Notes under the pieces: generated by a model | What the model was told of the DNA's origin: nothing | What the model saw: the letters and a program-made list of their open reading frames with translations, nothing else | Database searches by the model: none | Shown: positions 35,341-47,599 of the stretch, piece after piece | Numbering within the stretch: position 1 is the first letter of the stretch | Layout: each line of letters begins with the position of its first letter | Program-made: the position numbers and the translations under genes | Source of the DNA: Pyxicephalus adspersus | Lineage: Eukaryota > Chordata > Amphibia > Anura > Pyxicephalidae | Length of the DNA stretch: 64,000 bases | Direction of reading: 5' to 3' | Assembly: GCF_032062135.1 (NCBI RefSeq) | Contig: NC_092866.1 | Span: forward strand, 24,351,838-24,415,837

Positions 35341-36797
35341 AAAACAAACCACACCTTCCTCAAAGTAACCTTAAACAATTAGTATATGTTTCAGACCTTA
35401 TGGCCCAATGGTATTTTTTTCAAATTAAAACAGTATTTTCACAAATTTTCCTGCCTCTCAGCATGTTTTTGAAAAAGTAATATCTGACTTTTCACTTTTC
35501 CTGACACTGGAGAGATTAGATTGGATTAATTAAATGGGCTACCCAGTCCATTGTGCCATAAATGCATAAAACACTCACCTAAAACACTACCTAATATATA
35601 GAGTACGTTTTTAATGGTGCATACAATACATATAATATTTTTAATTGACTTGAATTTTAATTGGTGAATTATGTATATCTTAGGTTTACTGAAGATCTAC
35701 TATCAAAAGCTGAAACTTAGGTTACATATGCACACGCATTACATATTTATAGTCGTTATCTCAATAAAATGTCTTTTAAAAATTAAATTATGGTAATAGA
35801 ATTTTTTTTATTTTACATTAGTCATAAAAAACAGCTACCCTTTGACTTGTTCCCGTGAAATTTAGGAAGCTTCTCATTTCCAAAAAGTCACCATTCCTAA
35901 AGATACCTCTTTGGTTACTACAAGAATACCCTATTATTTTCCCATGTGTAACACTGTTATACCTAGATTTTCTGATTCAGTATTGATAGACCATTTAAGC
36001 TGAAGAACACCAATCTAATACGAGGCATCATAACAACATTTATGTATTAGACCTCACCTACTAAAACTGCAATTACTCCTCACCATAGGAATAGTCATAT
36101 TCCTATATATGGGTTATCTCCATCCTCCTGACCTAACAGAACAACCCTAATAATGCTACTATAGTGTTCTTACTTTGTTCTCAACCCAGGAATCACTGTT
36201 CATCCCGTCCAATGCAGTCTCCTTAATTTCCCATCTGGTTTAGGATTTGCAGGTAGAAGGCCCCACGTATTTGGTAAACCTACTGGACTTGGGTACCCTG
36301 GAGTGCCAGGGTAGATTGCTGGATATGAGGCTGCATTTTCCTAAATTTTAAAAGAATGCTTTAAGATTGTTTCCATTACATTTATGTTTTATTGGAGAGC
36401 ATGAAAATGTCAAGACATGCCTCTCTGTCAGATGAGTCACTGTCACTCTTACCATCATGATTGTTCTGAAAGTGGTGCAACCCTTTTAAAAAGCAGATCC
36501 CCTTCTCTTTCTATAAGTCCTATCTCTGGTTGCCCAGTCCGTTGAGCCTGTAGCGCCCCTGCTTTACTGGCTAAGATGGTGTGCATCGATGGGTGGAAAG
36601 TTAAGACCTACACAGATAAGGTGATATAGAGCACACAGAGGTTTGTCCAGTCCTCCGATATGAGTACAAACATTAGACTAAAAGAATTATGAGATACCAT
36701 AGACAGCATTATGCCTTTTTGATTACAGACACAGAAGAAGGGTCACCTAACTCTTGATTAGCAATGCCTTCTATTGAGGTCTAATTATCCTTTAATG
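35341..36797. other. Unassigned DNA
   Basis: Nothing recognised. TACCCTGGAGTGCCAGGGTA near 36296 is a short palindrome of unknown meaning. Confidence 0.35.
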
Positions 36798-36963
36798 CAG
36801 TGGTCCCCAACCTTTTGCACTTCACGTTCCACTAAATTTACAGACTCCGGACCATGCATGCACAGGGAGCCTTGTGTCACTCACAGGGGAAGAAACTTCC
36901 CCCAGAGTGACATCATGATTCCAGAACCCACCCACTCTCCCATCGCAGGTTTGAGCCTGCTGA
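36798..36963. mobile_element. hAT-type MITE, copy 2
   Basis: Begins CAGTGGTCCCCAACCTTTTG and shares with 25140 the words GACTCCGGACCATGCATGCA-like, GAAACTTCCCCCAGAGTGAC and CCACTCTCCCATCGCA. Probably truncated on the right. Confidence 0.6.
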
Positions 36964-37650
36964 CTGTTCTGTTGACCATTATGTTGACTGAATGTAGAAT
37001 GTAATCTTTCTTACACCACAGGTGCTATTGAATTCTTGAAGTCAATAAATGGATTCACAATACTCCCCATCCTTGTAGCAATAGATATGGAAAACTATAC
37101 TAGCTATATAAAAAACTATATCTTCCTATCTAAAGCAAATATATATATCAAATCCATATAGAAAATCAACAGCATGAAATACAATTCTTAATGCAGAACA
37201 TCCCAATAAAAGCGTTTCAGATAGTCATAATATGTTGCCATAATTAGAGTAACTGCTACTCTGAAATAGACTTTGAACAAGAGACCTTGCACTAAGAAAA
37301 CAACTTTGCAGTAGAGGTTACAGTATTTAAACTTTTAAACAAAATTATCAAAAAGCCACATTTAGAATTAGGCAAGATATTTTTTACCTGTACAAAAAAT
37401 AAAATCTGGAATCTACTATAAATTACTACATATTCAAATTTGCATGATCTATGTTAAGTTATGGCAAATTTTAGGGCCTACGTACTGCTTTGTTTGACTA
37501 CTGGCAAATATATACATTCAAAACTACAAATAACCTATTGAAAACCTAGTTCCATTAGCAACAAATTAATATGAAGTTTTTCTTATAAGTATATTTCTAG
37601 CTGACACAATGGCAAGCATTACATTGGCTATGAATGCCATTCCTGTACGT
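36964..37650. other. AT-rich DNA, nothing recognised
   Basis: No motif or family recognised up to the hAT element. Confidence 0.4.
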
Positions 37651-37786
37651 TGCGATAACTAGCGGAAAAATTCAACTGAGGAAGGCTCAGCTGACAGGGT
37701 GTTGGTGATTGGCAGCCACAGACTAAGCACAGGAGCAGTGTGGGTTCACAGAGGCATCTTGGTTGTCCAGTGAGTCCTTGTGTCAG

Positions 37787-40700
37787 TCAATCAGTGACAT
37801 CAGCAGTGGGGTTATGATAGTTGTTAGAAACCCACCTTTGGTTCATTTTCAAAAAGGTGAAGCGATTGACATTTTCCGACGACAGTTGTGATCGGTTGTC
37901 TGACCACTCAAGGGCATGAAAGAAGCTTGATGGCATACTGTGCCAACTGCGGGCAGATTTCAAGCCTGTTGACCCAAAAATTAATGGGGTCACTACTGTC
38001 AGGACAGGCATCCTTCTCATACCTGCTGCTGTCAACTCCACCACCAGCCAGAAAAGAGCTAACCTAGTCGCGCACCATGCGCTTCATCCGTTCTTGATGG
38101 TTATGCCCCCTGCACTTCACATGTTTGAGGTGGCCGCATCAGGTTTTGCTAGTTATCCAGAAAATCCCCCCTGCCTTGGCCTAGACTTTTGGATGTGTGC
38201 GGCCTGCTGACACAACTGCTGCTGCTGCCGCTACAGGAGGATACGTTGGAGGCAGTGTCCGTTTGATCTCCCTGTGTGGAATGTGGTGCGCGGAACTCCT
38301 CACACAGCCAGTGCCTAGTAGTCCGCTCAAGCGGGCCACCTTTTCTTTCTCTTGGGCCAGGTTGGGTAGAAACTGTGACATTTTATCTTTGTATTGGTGA
38401 TCCAGAAGGTTGGCCAGCCAGTAATCATCCTGTTTTTTGATGCTGCAAATGCGGGGGTCCCTCCGTAAGCATCGCAACATGTGGACACACATATGAAAGA
38501 GGGGTTACCTGGGCTCATCCTCCTCCTGTCCCTCAGTAGGTGCCAAAACATCTTCCTTCTCATCATCCACCTCCTCCTCTTCAAGCTGCAGCAGCTCCTG
38601 TTGTTCCATCGCCCGCACAATGCCTGAAGCTTGACAGAACAAATGCGGTTTGGACGTGTCCTGTCCAGCAGCCCAAACATTGTCTCCCTCATCATCATCA
38701 TCATAATCATCTTCCTCCTCTTGGAACTCCTGATGCCGGCCAATGTCCCTTCTTGCTCCTCCAGATGCTGGCTGTGCGCTATGGAGTGTAATGTCATCCT
38801 CATCCTCCTCCCCGCTTTCTTCCACTCCTCTTCCATCGCAACTTTTCATTAGGCCACACAGAGTATTATTCAAGCAGAAAGATGATGGGTATGAGGATGT
38901 TCCAGTCTGACCGCTCCTGAATCACAACGTTTGTGACCTTCTCAAAGGGGGCCAGTGCCTTGCACAGCATCTCAATCTGCAGCCACTGTTCACTGGTAAA
39001 ATAGCTCAGTTGTGTGGCTATACCAAGGGTCCCGCTGCCTCCATGCACCATGCTGACCAAGTAATGGCGGATGGCTAGCTTTTGCTCACAAACACGCTGG
39101 AGCACGTGCAGGGTGGAGTTCCATCTAGTCACAGTGTCACAAATCATTCTATGCCATGACGGCCTCTGTTGGCGCTGGATTTTGCTAAGCGCCACAGCGG
39201 CAGTAGGGGATCGGTCTACATGGCTGCAGATGGAGCGAGCCTGTCTCAGTAAGTCCTCCAGTCCTGGATACGTGCAGAGGAATTTCTGCACCACCAGGTT
39301 CAAGACGTGTACAAAGCAGGACACATGTGTTCTGTGGCCCATGTGCAGCGCGGCCAAAAGGTTGGCCCCAATGTCGCACAGTACGTTGCCTGTTGTGAGC
39401 TGGGAGGGAATCAGCCAAGCCCCAACATCTCTGTGCAAAGCTGACAAGAGTGAACGATCTTCGTGTCTTTTCTTCCCCAAGGACATCATTTTCAGCACTG
39501 CCTCGCAAAGCGTGTGCTGGAGGGATCCGTAGTGGCGTGCCCGCTTAACCACAATGTCCTCCTCTTCTGGCCTTTCAGGAGGATTGTCGAAAAGAGAGGG
39601 GTTGACAGTAGAAGGAATGCAGGAGGAAGAGGACTGGGGTGGCCCATGCTTTCCCACCACACCCCCCGCCGGTAGTACCAGGTGCTATAATGCCTCTTGC
39701 AGACTACCGCCCACTGAGCTATGCAAGGCCACCTAGTGAGGGGTGAAGGACAGGTAGCATCCCACTCTGTGCCTGGTTGTCCAGCTGTCCATGGTGACGG
39801 TGATTTGGCTAGACACCGAGAATGCCAATGCCCGGGAGAGGTTTTCCATGACATGTGCATGTAAACTGGGTACAGTTGTGCGGGAGAAGTAATGCCTGCT
39901 TAGTATATTCCACTGCCACTCGGCATAGGCCATTAGGTCACGGAAGGGAGCCGAGTCCACAATGCTGTACGGCAGTAACTGCAAGGCCAATAGTTTGGCT
40001 AGACGTGAATTGAGTTCAATTACTCTTTTGTTGGTTAGGCCCATTGACTGATGCCTTGTGCAGAACTTTGGTAGAGTGGGCTTAAGGGACTGGGAGCTAG
40101 GGGAGCTAAAGGGGTCACCGGAGTACCCATCTTGTGACGAGAAACGTCATCTGCCGCCACAAAACCTGCGGGCAGAAGCTGATACTTCCTTGCAGTTGGA
40201 AGTCTGGCTGGCAGTAACCTCCTGAGATGTACTAGCAATGACATTTGGAGGTGGAGAAGGAGTCAATGGAGGTGGAAGAAGAGACAATGACGTGGTTGCA
40301 GCTTCTTCAAGAGAAAGCAAGTACTGCTCCCACTTTGGTTTGTGGTTCTTTCGCATGTGGTAAAGCAGGAATGTTGTACCTAAATGTGATCCTGTCTCTC
40401 CTCTGTGGATCTGCCTGTGGCACAGGATGCAGATTGCTACACATTCATCATCGACTTTCAGCATAAAAAAAAACCACACTGGAGAGGTGCGTGCAACCAC
40501 TCTGCTGCTCTTTTTCTTTGCTTGCCTTTGCGTCTGCTGGGTGCCCTGCTTCTGCTCCAGCTCCATCTCCCCCACTGTCACATCGTCTCTGACTGTTCCT
40601 CTGTCTCTTCTTTGGGACTCACATGAGGCAGATTTAAGGCCCCTTCCATCCCCAGTCTGTTGCTGCTGCCTTTCCTCTACGTCTGTTTCGGAACTGCTGC

Positions 40701-41249
40701 TAGCCCTTACACGCACTGGTAGTTCCCAGGTGACATCACGGTCATCATCATCCTCATTTTCATGTAAGCAAACCTCTGCAAATGCAGCTACTGATCCAGA
40801 ACCCTTGCCCATCAAGTCCTGACCACTTTCTCCAAGGGTCTCAAAGTCTGCCTCCTGCTCTGAACTTCGCACTGACAGATCCTTAGGCTGTTCGTCAAAT
40901 AACATGAGTCATCGGGAGGTACAGGCACATTAGCCACGCTAACATCTGTGTTTGCTTCTGTCAGGGCTGTGCTGGTTCCTGCTGCTGCTGCTACAGAAGA
41001 AGAACCTGCTGCACTTGAGGCCCCTGAGGCCCAGTCCACAATCCTCTCCATATGACGTGGCTGTATGATTGTATTCCGCACCGTACTGGTGCTCCGCACA
41101 TTTCTCAGTCCTGTTTGAAAACTTGTGCTGCTGCCTCCAACAGTTTGCTTCTGCTGCTGTCCTAGAGTGGCAGACTCCCAGGGGGTATTCCCCTTGCCAG
41201 ATGCCGCAGGTGGCCCAATGTCACGCCTTCCCCTGGGTCTACTTCTCAT
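37787..41249 (-). pseudogene. hAT/ZBED-like transposase pseudogene
   Basis: DNA transposase relics in order on the minus strand. 41249-40905 is an N-terminal Ser/Thr/Ala-rich part. 40905-40147 continues after a frameshift and carries a BED zinc finger (CILC, then YHMRKNH). 40044-39733 is the start of the RNase H-like region, with TMDSWTTRH. 39660-38866 is the largest intact piece (264 aa), with HVLNLVVQ and DTVTRWNSTLHVLQRV. 38873-38505 is an acidic stretch, and 38492-38181 has LDHQYKDK. 38044-37787 is the dimerisation end, FGSTGLKSARSWH and ENVNRFTFLKMNQRW. At least four frame breaks mean no full protein can be made. Closest to the Ac-like/ZBED branch. Confidence 0.85.
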
Positions 41250-41299
41250 CTTTTACTTATTCGGGCAAAAATGCACCAAATGTACCAAATGGTTTATTT

Positions 41300-41712
41300 G
41301 GTAAATAGCAACAGGTATCAAACACTAAAATATCTGTAATTATTTTACAGTAGCACAAAAATTTCACTGTACCAAACAGTCTTCCTTGGTAAACAGGAAC
41401 AGGTATCAAACACTAAAATATCTGTATTTATTTTAAATTAGCACAGAAATTTAATTGTACCATTCTTCTTTGGTAAATAGGAACAGGTATCAAACACTAA
41501 AATATCTGTATTTATTTTCCAGTAGCACAGAAATTTCACTGTACCTGTCTTCTTTGGTAAATAGGAAGAGGTATCAAACACTAAATATCTGTACCAAACA
41601 GTCTTCGTTGGTAAATAAGAACAGGTATCAAACACTAAAATATCTGTATTTATTTTAAATTAGGACAGAAATTTCACTGTACCAAACAGTCTTCTTTGGT
41701 AAATAGGAACTG
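41300..41712. repeat. Tandem array in hAT leader
   Basis: A unit of about 84-90 bp (CAGGTATCAAACACTAAAAT ... TTCACTGTACCAAACAGTC) starts near 41310, 41400, 41484, 41567 and 41621. The last unit is shortened. It lies just upstream of the transposase start, so it may have been part of the element's regulatory region. Confidence 0.85.
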
Positions 41713-42665
41713 CCATTGATTTTAATTAGCTTTAGTGAACGTACAGTGTGAAAAAAGATGACTAATAGTGTCTTCACTAATACACAATATAGATTACACT
41801 AAATGTGCTGACTGCTGCCAATTTAACAAAACTGACTAGCTATGCGTGGCAATACAAGTAGCAGCAATCAAAATTGTACCTTCAGTGCTTGTGCAGTCAG
41901 TGAACAGCACCTAAGAGTGTAATACACACAATATAACTTGCACTAAATGTGCTGACTCCTGACAATTTCACAAAACTGACTAGCTAGTAGCTCATGTAAA
42001 AGTAAATGCCCTATAAAACACTGAACTATGCAGCTAACAATGAACTAAGAGGCTGCTACACTGTCCTTGTCACACTACACGTCTCTCCCTGTGTCTATCC
42101 ACAGAACACAAGATGGAGTGACTAACCCCTCCCTCCTTCCCTGTATATATATGCCTCTGCTCTGATCTCTCCTGATTGGCTGCTGGGCCTTGCTGTGCAT
42201 CCTGGGAGCAAATGATTCGCTCCCAGCCGCGATTACCACCAAAATGTCTCGGTGTTACCACCCCCTGCTTTTTCCATTAGTTTGGCGAGAACACAGCCTC
42301 ACGGCAAATCGCAATGCCATTCTCTTTTACATGTTCGGTAAGCGAAAAAAGCCAGATTCGCCGTGATACTGAATTTAAAAATTTCGCTCAAACATGGTAG
42401 AAAAAGTTATATTAGCATTAAAGTGTTGCCCATGTCCAGCATATTTCAGGCATAAGAAGTACAAAATTACAGGTCAACATGTCATTTTCATCAGATATAA
42501 TTTTATGTGGGCAGTGTAGTATTTTTAAAGCAGATTTCAAATCTGTGTTCAGTTTTTCTCTAGCACATCTAGTGTTTGTAATGCAGCTATTTATATATTG
42601 TGTGAAATTCCTTATAAATAGCCTTAACGTATTACAACATTTAACGACAGTTTTCTTTTTTTAAG

Positions 42666-45222
42666 GTTAGAGACCGCACTAACTGCGGTTAATTTCATTT
42701 GTCATCATGCCAAGAAATTGCCTTATTGATTCAGACAGTTTCTGTTATGTTTGTGGTTCATTCACGACGAAAGCACAAAGTTGCCAAATTACCACAGAAC
42801 TTAAAAAGATATACAAATTATATTTCGGCTGTCCACTTGGAGACCAGGATAAATCTTGGACTCCACGTCATCTATACCAGTTGTTCCAACAGACTGTGTG
42901 ACTGGCTAAATCAGCGTGAAGCACCAATGCCATCTGCAATCCCGATGGTTTGGCGAGAACCCGGAGTCCATCTAATCGACTGCTATTTTTGCCGCGTCAA
43001 CAAAAGTGGATTCTAGGGTAAAACTAAGCAAAAAATTGTATATCCCAGTCTTGATTCTGCAATGAGGCCTGTTCCCCATGATGATTCATTGGTGGTATAT
43101 GCGCTGGAAATGCAGCCAGTTACAACCCCGAGTCATCTAATTCTGACTACTTGGCCACTGAAGATTCAGAACTAGAGACCTTTACACAAGCAGAGCTGAA
43201 TGATCTTGTTCGTGATCTAAATCTCTCTAAAGACAAAGCAGAACTTCTTGCATCAAGGCTAAAGCTGCGTACACACTTCCAATTTTTATCGTTGGAAATG
43301 AACGACGAACGAACGACGAACGGACGAACGACCGATTGGCCAAAAATTGTTCGTAAAAAAAGTAACCAACGACGCCGACGAACGAGGATAGTCGTTGGAA
43401 ATGAACGACCGGACCGGCGGATCGGATTGGACGACGATCGTTGACCATCTATCGTGTGTACGGGTCATGTGAAATGTTGTCTCGGTCCAACAACCAATCC
43501 TTGCACCACATTCGCCGCTTCTTCTTCTTAACCTCCTCCTCTTCAAGCAGACATATCAAAGCAAGAGCTGCTTTCTTCTTCCTTGAAAACACTTTGAAGG
43601 ACATATTGCACATAGGGAGAAAGGAACAGTGTGGTGAATCTTTATTCGTTTGATCAGAATGTTCGTACACAGTATTCACTTCCTGTGGTGCACGTCACTT
43701 CCTGTATCGTTCAAATGATCGCATCTATCGTGTGTACAATATCTGCGAACGATCGTGTCGTTATCTGTATGTACAGGATCAGTGCCATACGATCGTTCGC
43801 AGATATCGTGCAGGATCGTTCGTCGTTCGTTTACCAACGATAATAATTGGAAGTGTGTACGCAGCTTTAAACAGAAGCACTTGCTTGCAAATGGTGTAAC
43901 TGTACCTCATTACAGAAAATGAAATCATAACTTGACAACGTTCTTCGCTAGTGATGGCTCACTCTGCTACTGTCATGATATAAATGCACTCTTTAACAGT
44001 TTGTCACAAGAGCATGTCCCATCTGAATGGCGTATCTTCATTGATACCTCTAGGAGAAGCTTGAAAGCAGTCTTACTGCATAATGGTAAATCCAAACCAA
44101 GTTTACCGATTGCCCATTCATTTAACCTAAAGGAGTCCTAGGAGAACATGAAGTTACTACTTGAAGCAATCAAGTATAAAGCACCCCAGTGGAACATCTG
44201 TGGGGATCTAAAGGTCATTGGCTTGCTGAATGGAATGCAAGGAGGATTCACAAAATATTGCTGTTTCCTATGCCTGGGGGACAGCCGATCTACGGGAGAC
44301 CATTATGTCAAGTGTGATTGGTTACCAAGAGATACAATACCTTTAAGCCCAGAACAAGGAGTGTCAAGTTTCTGCCTCTGTTTGATCAGCATAAAATATT
44401 TCTATCACCTCTCCATATCAAGTTAGGCTTGATAAAGAACTATGTAAAGGCCATGGGTAAATCAAACTCCATGGGGTTTCAGAACCTTGTTGAGAAGTTT
44501 CCAAACATAAGCACTGAAAAAATGAAGGAAGGGATATTTATAAGGCCAGATCAAGTTTGTTTTGCAGGATGATGTTTTCAAACAATCTCTCTCAGCAGCT
44601 GAGCTAGAAGCTTGGGATGCATTTGAGTGGCTGTGTGAAAGTTTCCTGGGCAACCATAAGTCTCCTGCATACAAGGAAGTAGTTCAGAATATACTTGATT
44701 CATACCAGAAACTCAGTTGTCGCATGTCATTAAAAATACATTTCTTGCACTCATATCTAGAATTCTTCCATGAAAATTTTGGTATGGTGAGTGGCAAACA
44801 AGGAGAACGTTTTCACCACAACATTCAGTTTATAGAGCACTGCAACCAAGGTTTCTGGAATGATAGTACCGCACAGTACCGACTGTACCGCAACAATCCA
44901 GACAAAGAGTACACAAGTAAATCATACTCTAAGCATTTCTGAATGCTGAAACAATGGTACCTGACTAACACTGTTCAGTGGATCTATACCAGAGTGTGCC
45001 TTATTTTACTTCACACTGAAGATGTATTAACATTCATGTCAATGGTGCTTACGTTTTAGTACAAAATACATGCACATACAATGTTACCTATAATAGTACT
45101 CATAACTTAGGAACTCTACGTGTTAGGGAAAAACTGAAAGATGAAGATCTGAAATCTCCTAAAAAAAATGATTTAGAAAAGTTTGCTGTGGTTTCTGATG
45201 ATTATCAAAACTCATTTTTTGT
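42666..45222 (+). pseudogene. Uncharacterised multi-copy metazoan gene family, broken copy
   Basis: The gene starts at 42707 (MPRNCLIDSDSFCYVCG) and after a frameshift near 42865 continues CDWLNQREAPMPSAIPMVW and DCYFC. Further in-order pieces are LNDLVRDLNLSKDKAELLAS (ending at the MITE), GVTVPHYRK after it, then EWRIFIDTSRRSLKAVLLHN, QWNICGDLKVIGLLNGMQGG, LGLIKNYVKAMGKSNSMGF and EFFHENFGMVSGKQGERFHH. It closes near 44943. The paired C-x2-C motifs suggest an N-terminal zinc-binding domain. I recognise the pattern from many unnamed predicted proteins in arthropods, cnidarians and vertebrates, but no function is known to me. It is intronless, with several stops and shifts. The 3' flank to 45222 also looks family-specific. 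Confidence 0.65.
43262..43867. mobile_element. 606-bp TA-flanked MITE inside the pseudogene
   Basis: Terminal inverted repeats of 34 bp differ at one position (AAGCTGCGTACACACTTCCA at both ends). The target TA is duplicated (43260-43261 and 43868-43869), as for Tc1/mariner-type transposition. The interior is full of ACGAACGA/CGATCGTTCG inverted words. Frames read across it are not coding. Confidence 0.9.
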
Positions 45223-46836
45223 TCGCCTGTGTTTTTATTATATATATATATATATATTCATACATATAAAATATCCTTGATATCTACAGGGATGTTGCTT
45301 TTGTGTAAAAGTAGGCAGACTAATGGCCTTTTTCAAATAAGCACAATCCCTTTAAAATGTTAACTGAGAAAGGAACTAAGTAAACAAAAAGCTGTTTATA
45401 ATGTGAGGAATCAACCTGTAGCTACAGTATAAGTGAGACCAAGGCTGTGGTATTGAAATAATATAACAATTCAAAGTGTTTTCCAATTCCTTTGTCAGTT
45501 ACATTTCCACTAAAGCTTGGTTATTGTTTAAAATGTTGTTAAAGAGACCCTAGCAACACCTCCTTCCCTGCAAATGCAAAAGTTGATCTGTATTAGCAGT
45601 GCTTACAGAAACCTTGCAGTAAAAGTTTTACTGCTGGTAGAGCTTGTCCAAGACTAGTGTGCTTTTAAAGAATAAATAAACATTTTATGGATTGGAGACT
45701 AGAAAATCTAGTTTCTGATAGGTGATTGGTAGTGCTATTATAAGTATGTACTTTATCTTTATTTATTTCTTTTAAACTGGTCTGTGCTACTTAGCCTTGT
45801 TGAGCTTTTGCTTAGGTTGGCAGCTGGGCATGTTGCATGGGGAGAGAGAGGTTAGAACTACAACTCCTGCAGACACAGTACTGTGTATCCAGCATGGAGT
45901 GATGCTTCAATGCATACTTTTGAGGATAGTAAAGGCTTTTTTTACCAGGCAAAAAATATAAAACATCATGGGTAGCCCAAATTTGAATGTTTTATGCAAT
46001 GTCTGTGAATTTTGCAGATAGTTGCAATCACTGTTGAGGGGTCTAAAAACACAGTTCCTAATAGCTTTTAATACTGGGTGGTGGTTTTCAATGTAGAAAT
46101 GCTGTGCAAAGTAGTAGCACAGCTTCTTGAATCTTGTTTCGAAATAGATTGATAATAAATCCATGTTTTGTAAGCATATAATAAAATCTGCATCCCAATA
46201 CAATGATTTGCATTCTCTAGTTCATGACAGAGGCAGCTATGTGAGGGAGGTCTTGTAATAACTCACAGCATTTTACAAAAGCCATAGAAGGAAGGCAATA
46301 GATCTCCTTCAGACTTGTCCCAGAAAAAAATAGCTCCATCTGCTCACTTCCGAGGAATATATCAAGTATACATGTGCTAAAAGGGGATGTAAAAGGGAGC
46401 AATAATTAAACAGGAAAACAAATGTTATGTAAATTATGCTGGTGGATAGAGAACTGTGCAATGTTAGAAGATGGTATGAGCAAAAATGCTTTATTTACAT
46501 AAATGCTAAATTTACCATAGTAATCTTTCAAACTGGAAGTCCATGCAGCTATCTTTTTAGCAAGAAGAATGGTAAATGTTTCCTAAAGGTTGTCATTTGG
46601 GGGATACATATTTTACATCTACACTCTTTTATAAAGTATTGCATTAAAAAAATGCAATGTTGGATGTAATTCAAAGCCGATAAATATAAATGTTCAATAT
46701 TTGCTAGTTGTCACTTAAGGTTAATTTTAGAAAGGTTGCAGAAAGACATTTTAATGAATAACACAAAATATATTAATGCAATGAATGCCAAAATTGTATA
46801 ATAAATAATAATAAGAAGAAAATAAAGCTGTTAGAA
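45223..46836. other. Unassigned DNA with (TA)n near 45237
   Basis: Contains a 20-bp TA microsatellite at 45237-45256. Otherwise nothing recognised. Minus-strand frames at 45907 and 46217 lack motifs. Confidence 0.4.
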
Positions 46837-47020
46837 TGGCCCAGTCAATCAACTGACTTGAATCCAATTAAAAATTTATGGAAAAATAGAGTTATTAAAA
46901 TTTGCTCCCAAACCTTCAAAATTTGAAGACAGTTTGTGTAGACGAATGGGCCAAAATCATACCTATTGTTACCAACATCTGGTGATGTGATCCAATATCT
47001 GGCAAATATGATCCTGGTGT
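46837..47020 (+). pseudogene. Tc1-like transposase C-terminal fragment
   Basis: The frame from 46836 reads WPSQSTDLNPIKNLW, the signature around the last catalytic residue of Tc1 DD34E transposases (normally SPDLNPIEN). The acidic residue is replaced by lysine (AAA for GAA). Downstream, shifted pieces such as DSLCRRMGQN correspond to the usual C-terminal end. 5' part absent; non-functional. Confidence 0.8.
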
Positions 47021-47472
47021 CATGTGTGGCACAAAGCCCCACTGGCTCTTATTTGTGCTAAGGTGGTACGTTTGTAAAATGAACAGGGGGAGAGCTTTAG
47101 TCTCGGCTTTTTGCACCCCAAAATTTCCTATGGTGGGAGGGATACATTCCTCCCATAGATGGATAGTGGACATTCCAACAGCTCCACATGTATCTGCACC
47201 TCATCAGCCTGGATGGCCTGCGTTCCATACACAAAGCCATTAGAAGGAGGTCCTGCCTACCAATTTATAATCCTTGACTAAATCAGACCCTAAGTGTATG
47301 GTTAGAGTAACTGATGTGGCACTCCCTCAAAGAGTTGGGTACTGTTTTATGAAATATACTTTTATATGGAAGTACTGTTTGAATTAAGATCTGTTTTTTT
47401 TTTTTTAAATCATCCAAGGAATGTTATAGTTTTTGTTTTTTCATATGATTGTGACTATAGGCTATACACATA
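47021..47472. other. Unassigned DNA
   Basis: No feature recognised apart from a poly-T run near 47395. Confidence 0.4.
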
Positions 47473-47599
47473 GAGCCTGATCTATTAAAGCTCTCCAAGG
47501 CAGGGGAGGATACATTTTCATCAGTGAAGGTGGGTGATTCAGCAAACCTGGAATAGATCTGGTCCAGGATTGAAAACATTTGCTAACAAATAGCAAAGG
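47473..47599. mobile_element. Left part of the 224-bp inverted-repeat MITE
   Basis: GAGCCTGATCTATTAAAGCT through CTAACAAATAGCAAAG matches the left 57% of the family. The right arm is missing. Confidence 0.8.

Larger units (their letters stand above)
37655..42410 (-). mobile_element. hAT transposon with broken transposase
   Basis: The minus-strand promoter-side end near 42410 reads TTTGAGCGAAATTTTTAAAT. The far end near 37660 (CTAGCGGAAAAATTCAACTG) is a plausible diverged inverted partner. Between them are a leader with five GGTATCAAACACTAAAATAT tandem units (41300-41712), then the transposase pieces described separately. No clear 8-bp target duplication could be read, so both ends are approximate. 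Confidence 0.7.

Noticed and set aside
39071..40822. Plus-strand frames over the hAT element
   Set aside because: Mirror frames of the minus-strand transposase, with no motif of their own.
43151..43546. Arg-rich frames over 43.3-43.5 kb
   Set aside because: They are translations of ACGAACGA-type words in the MITE.
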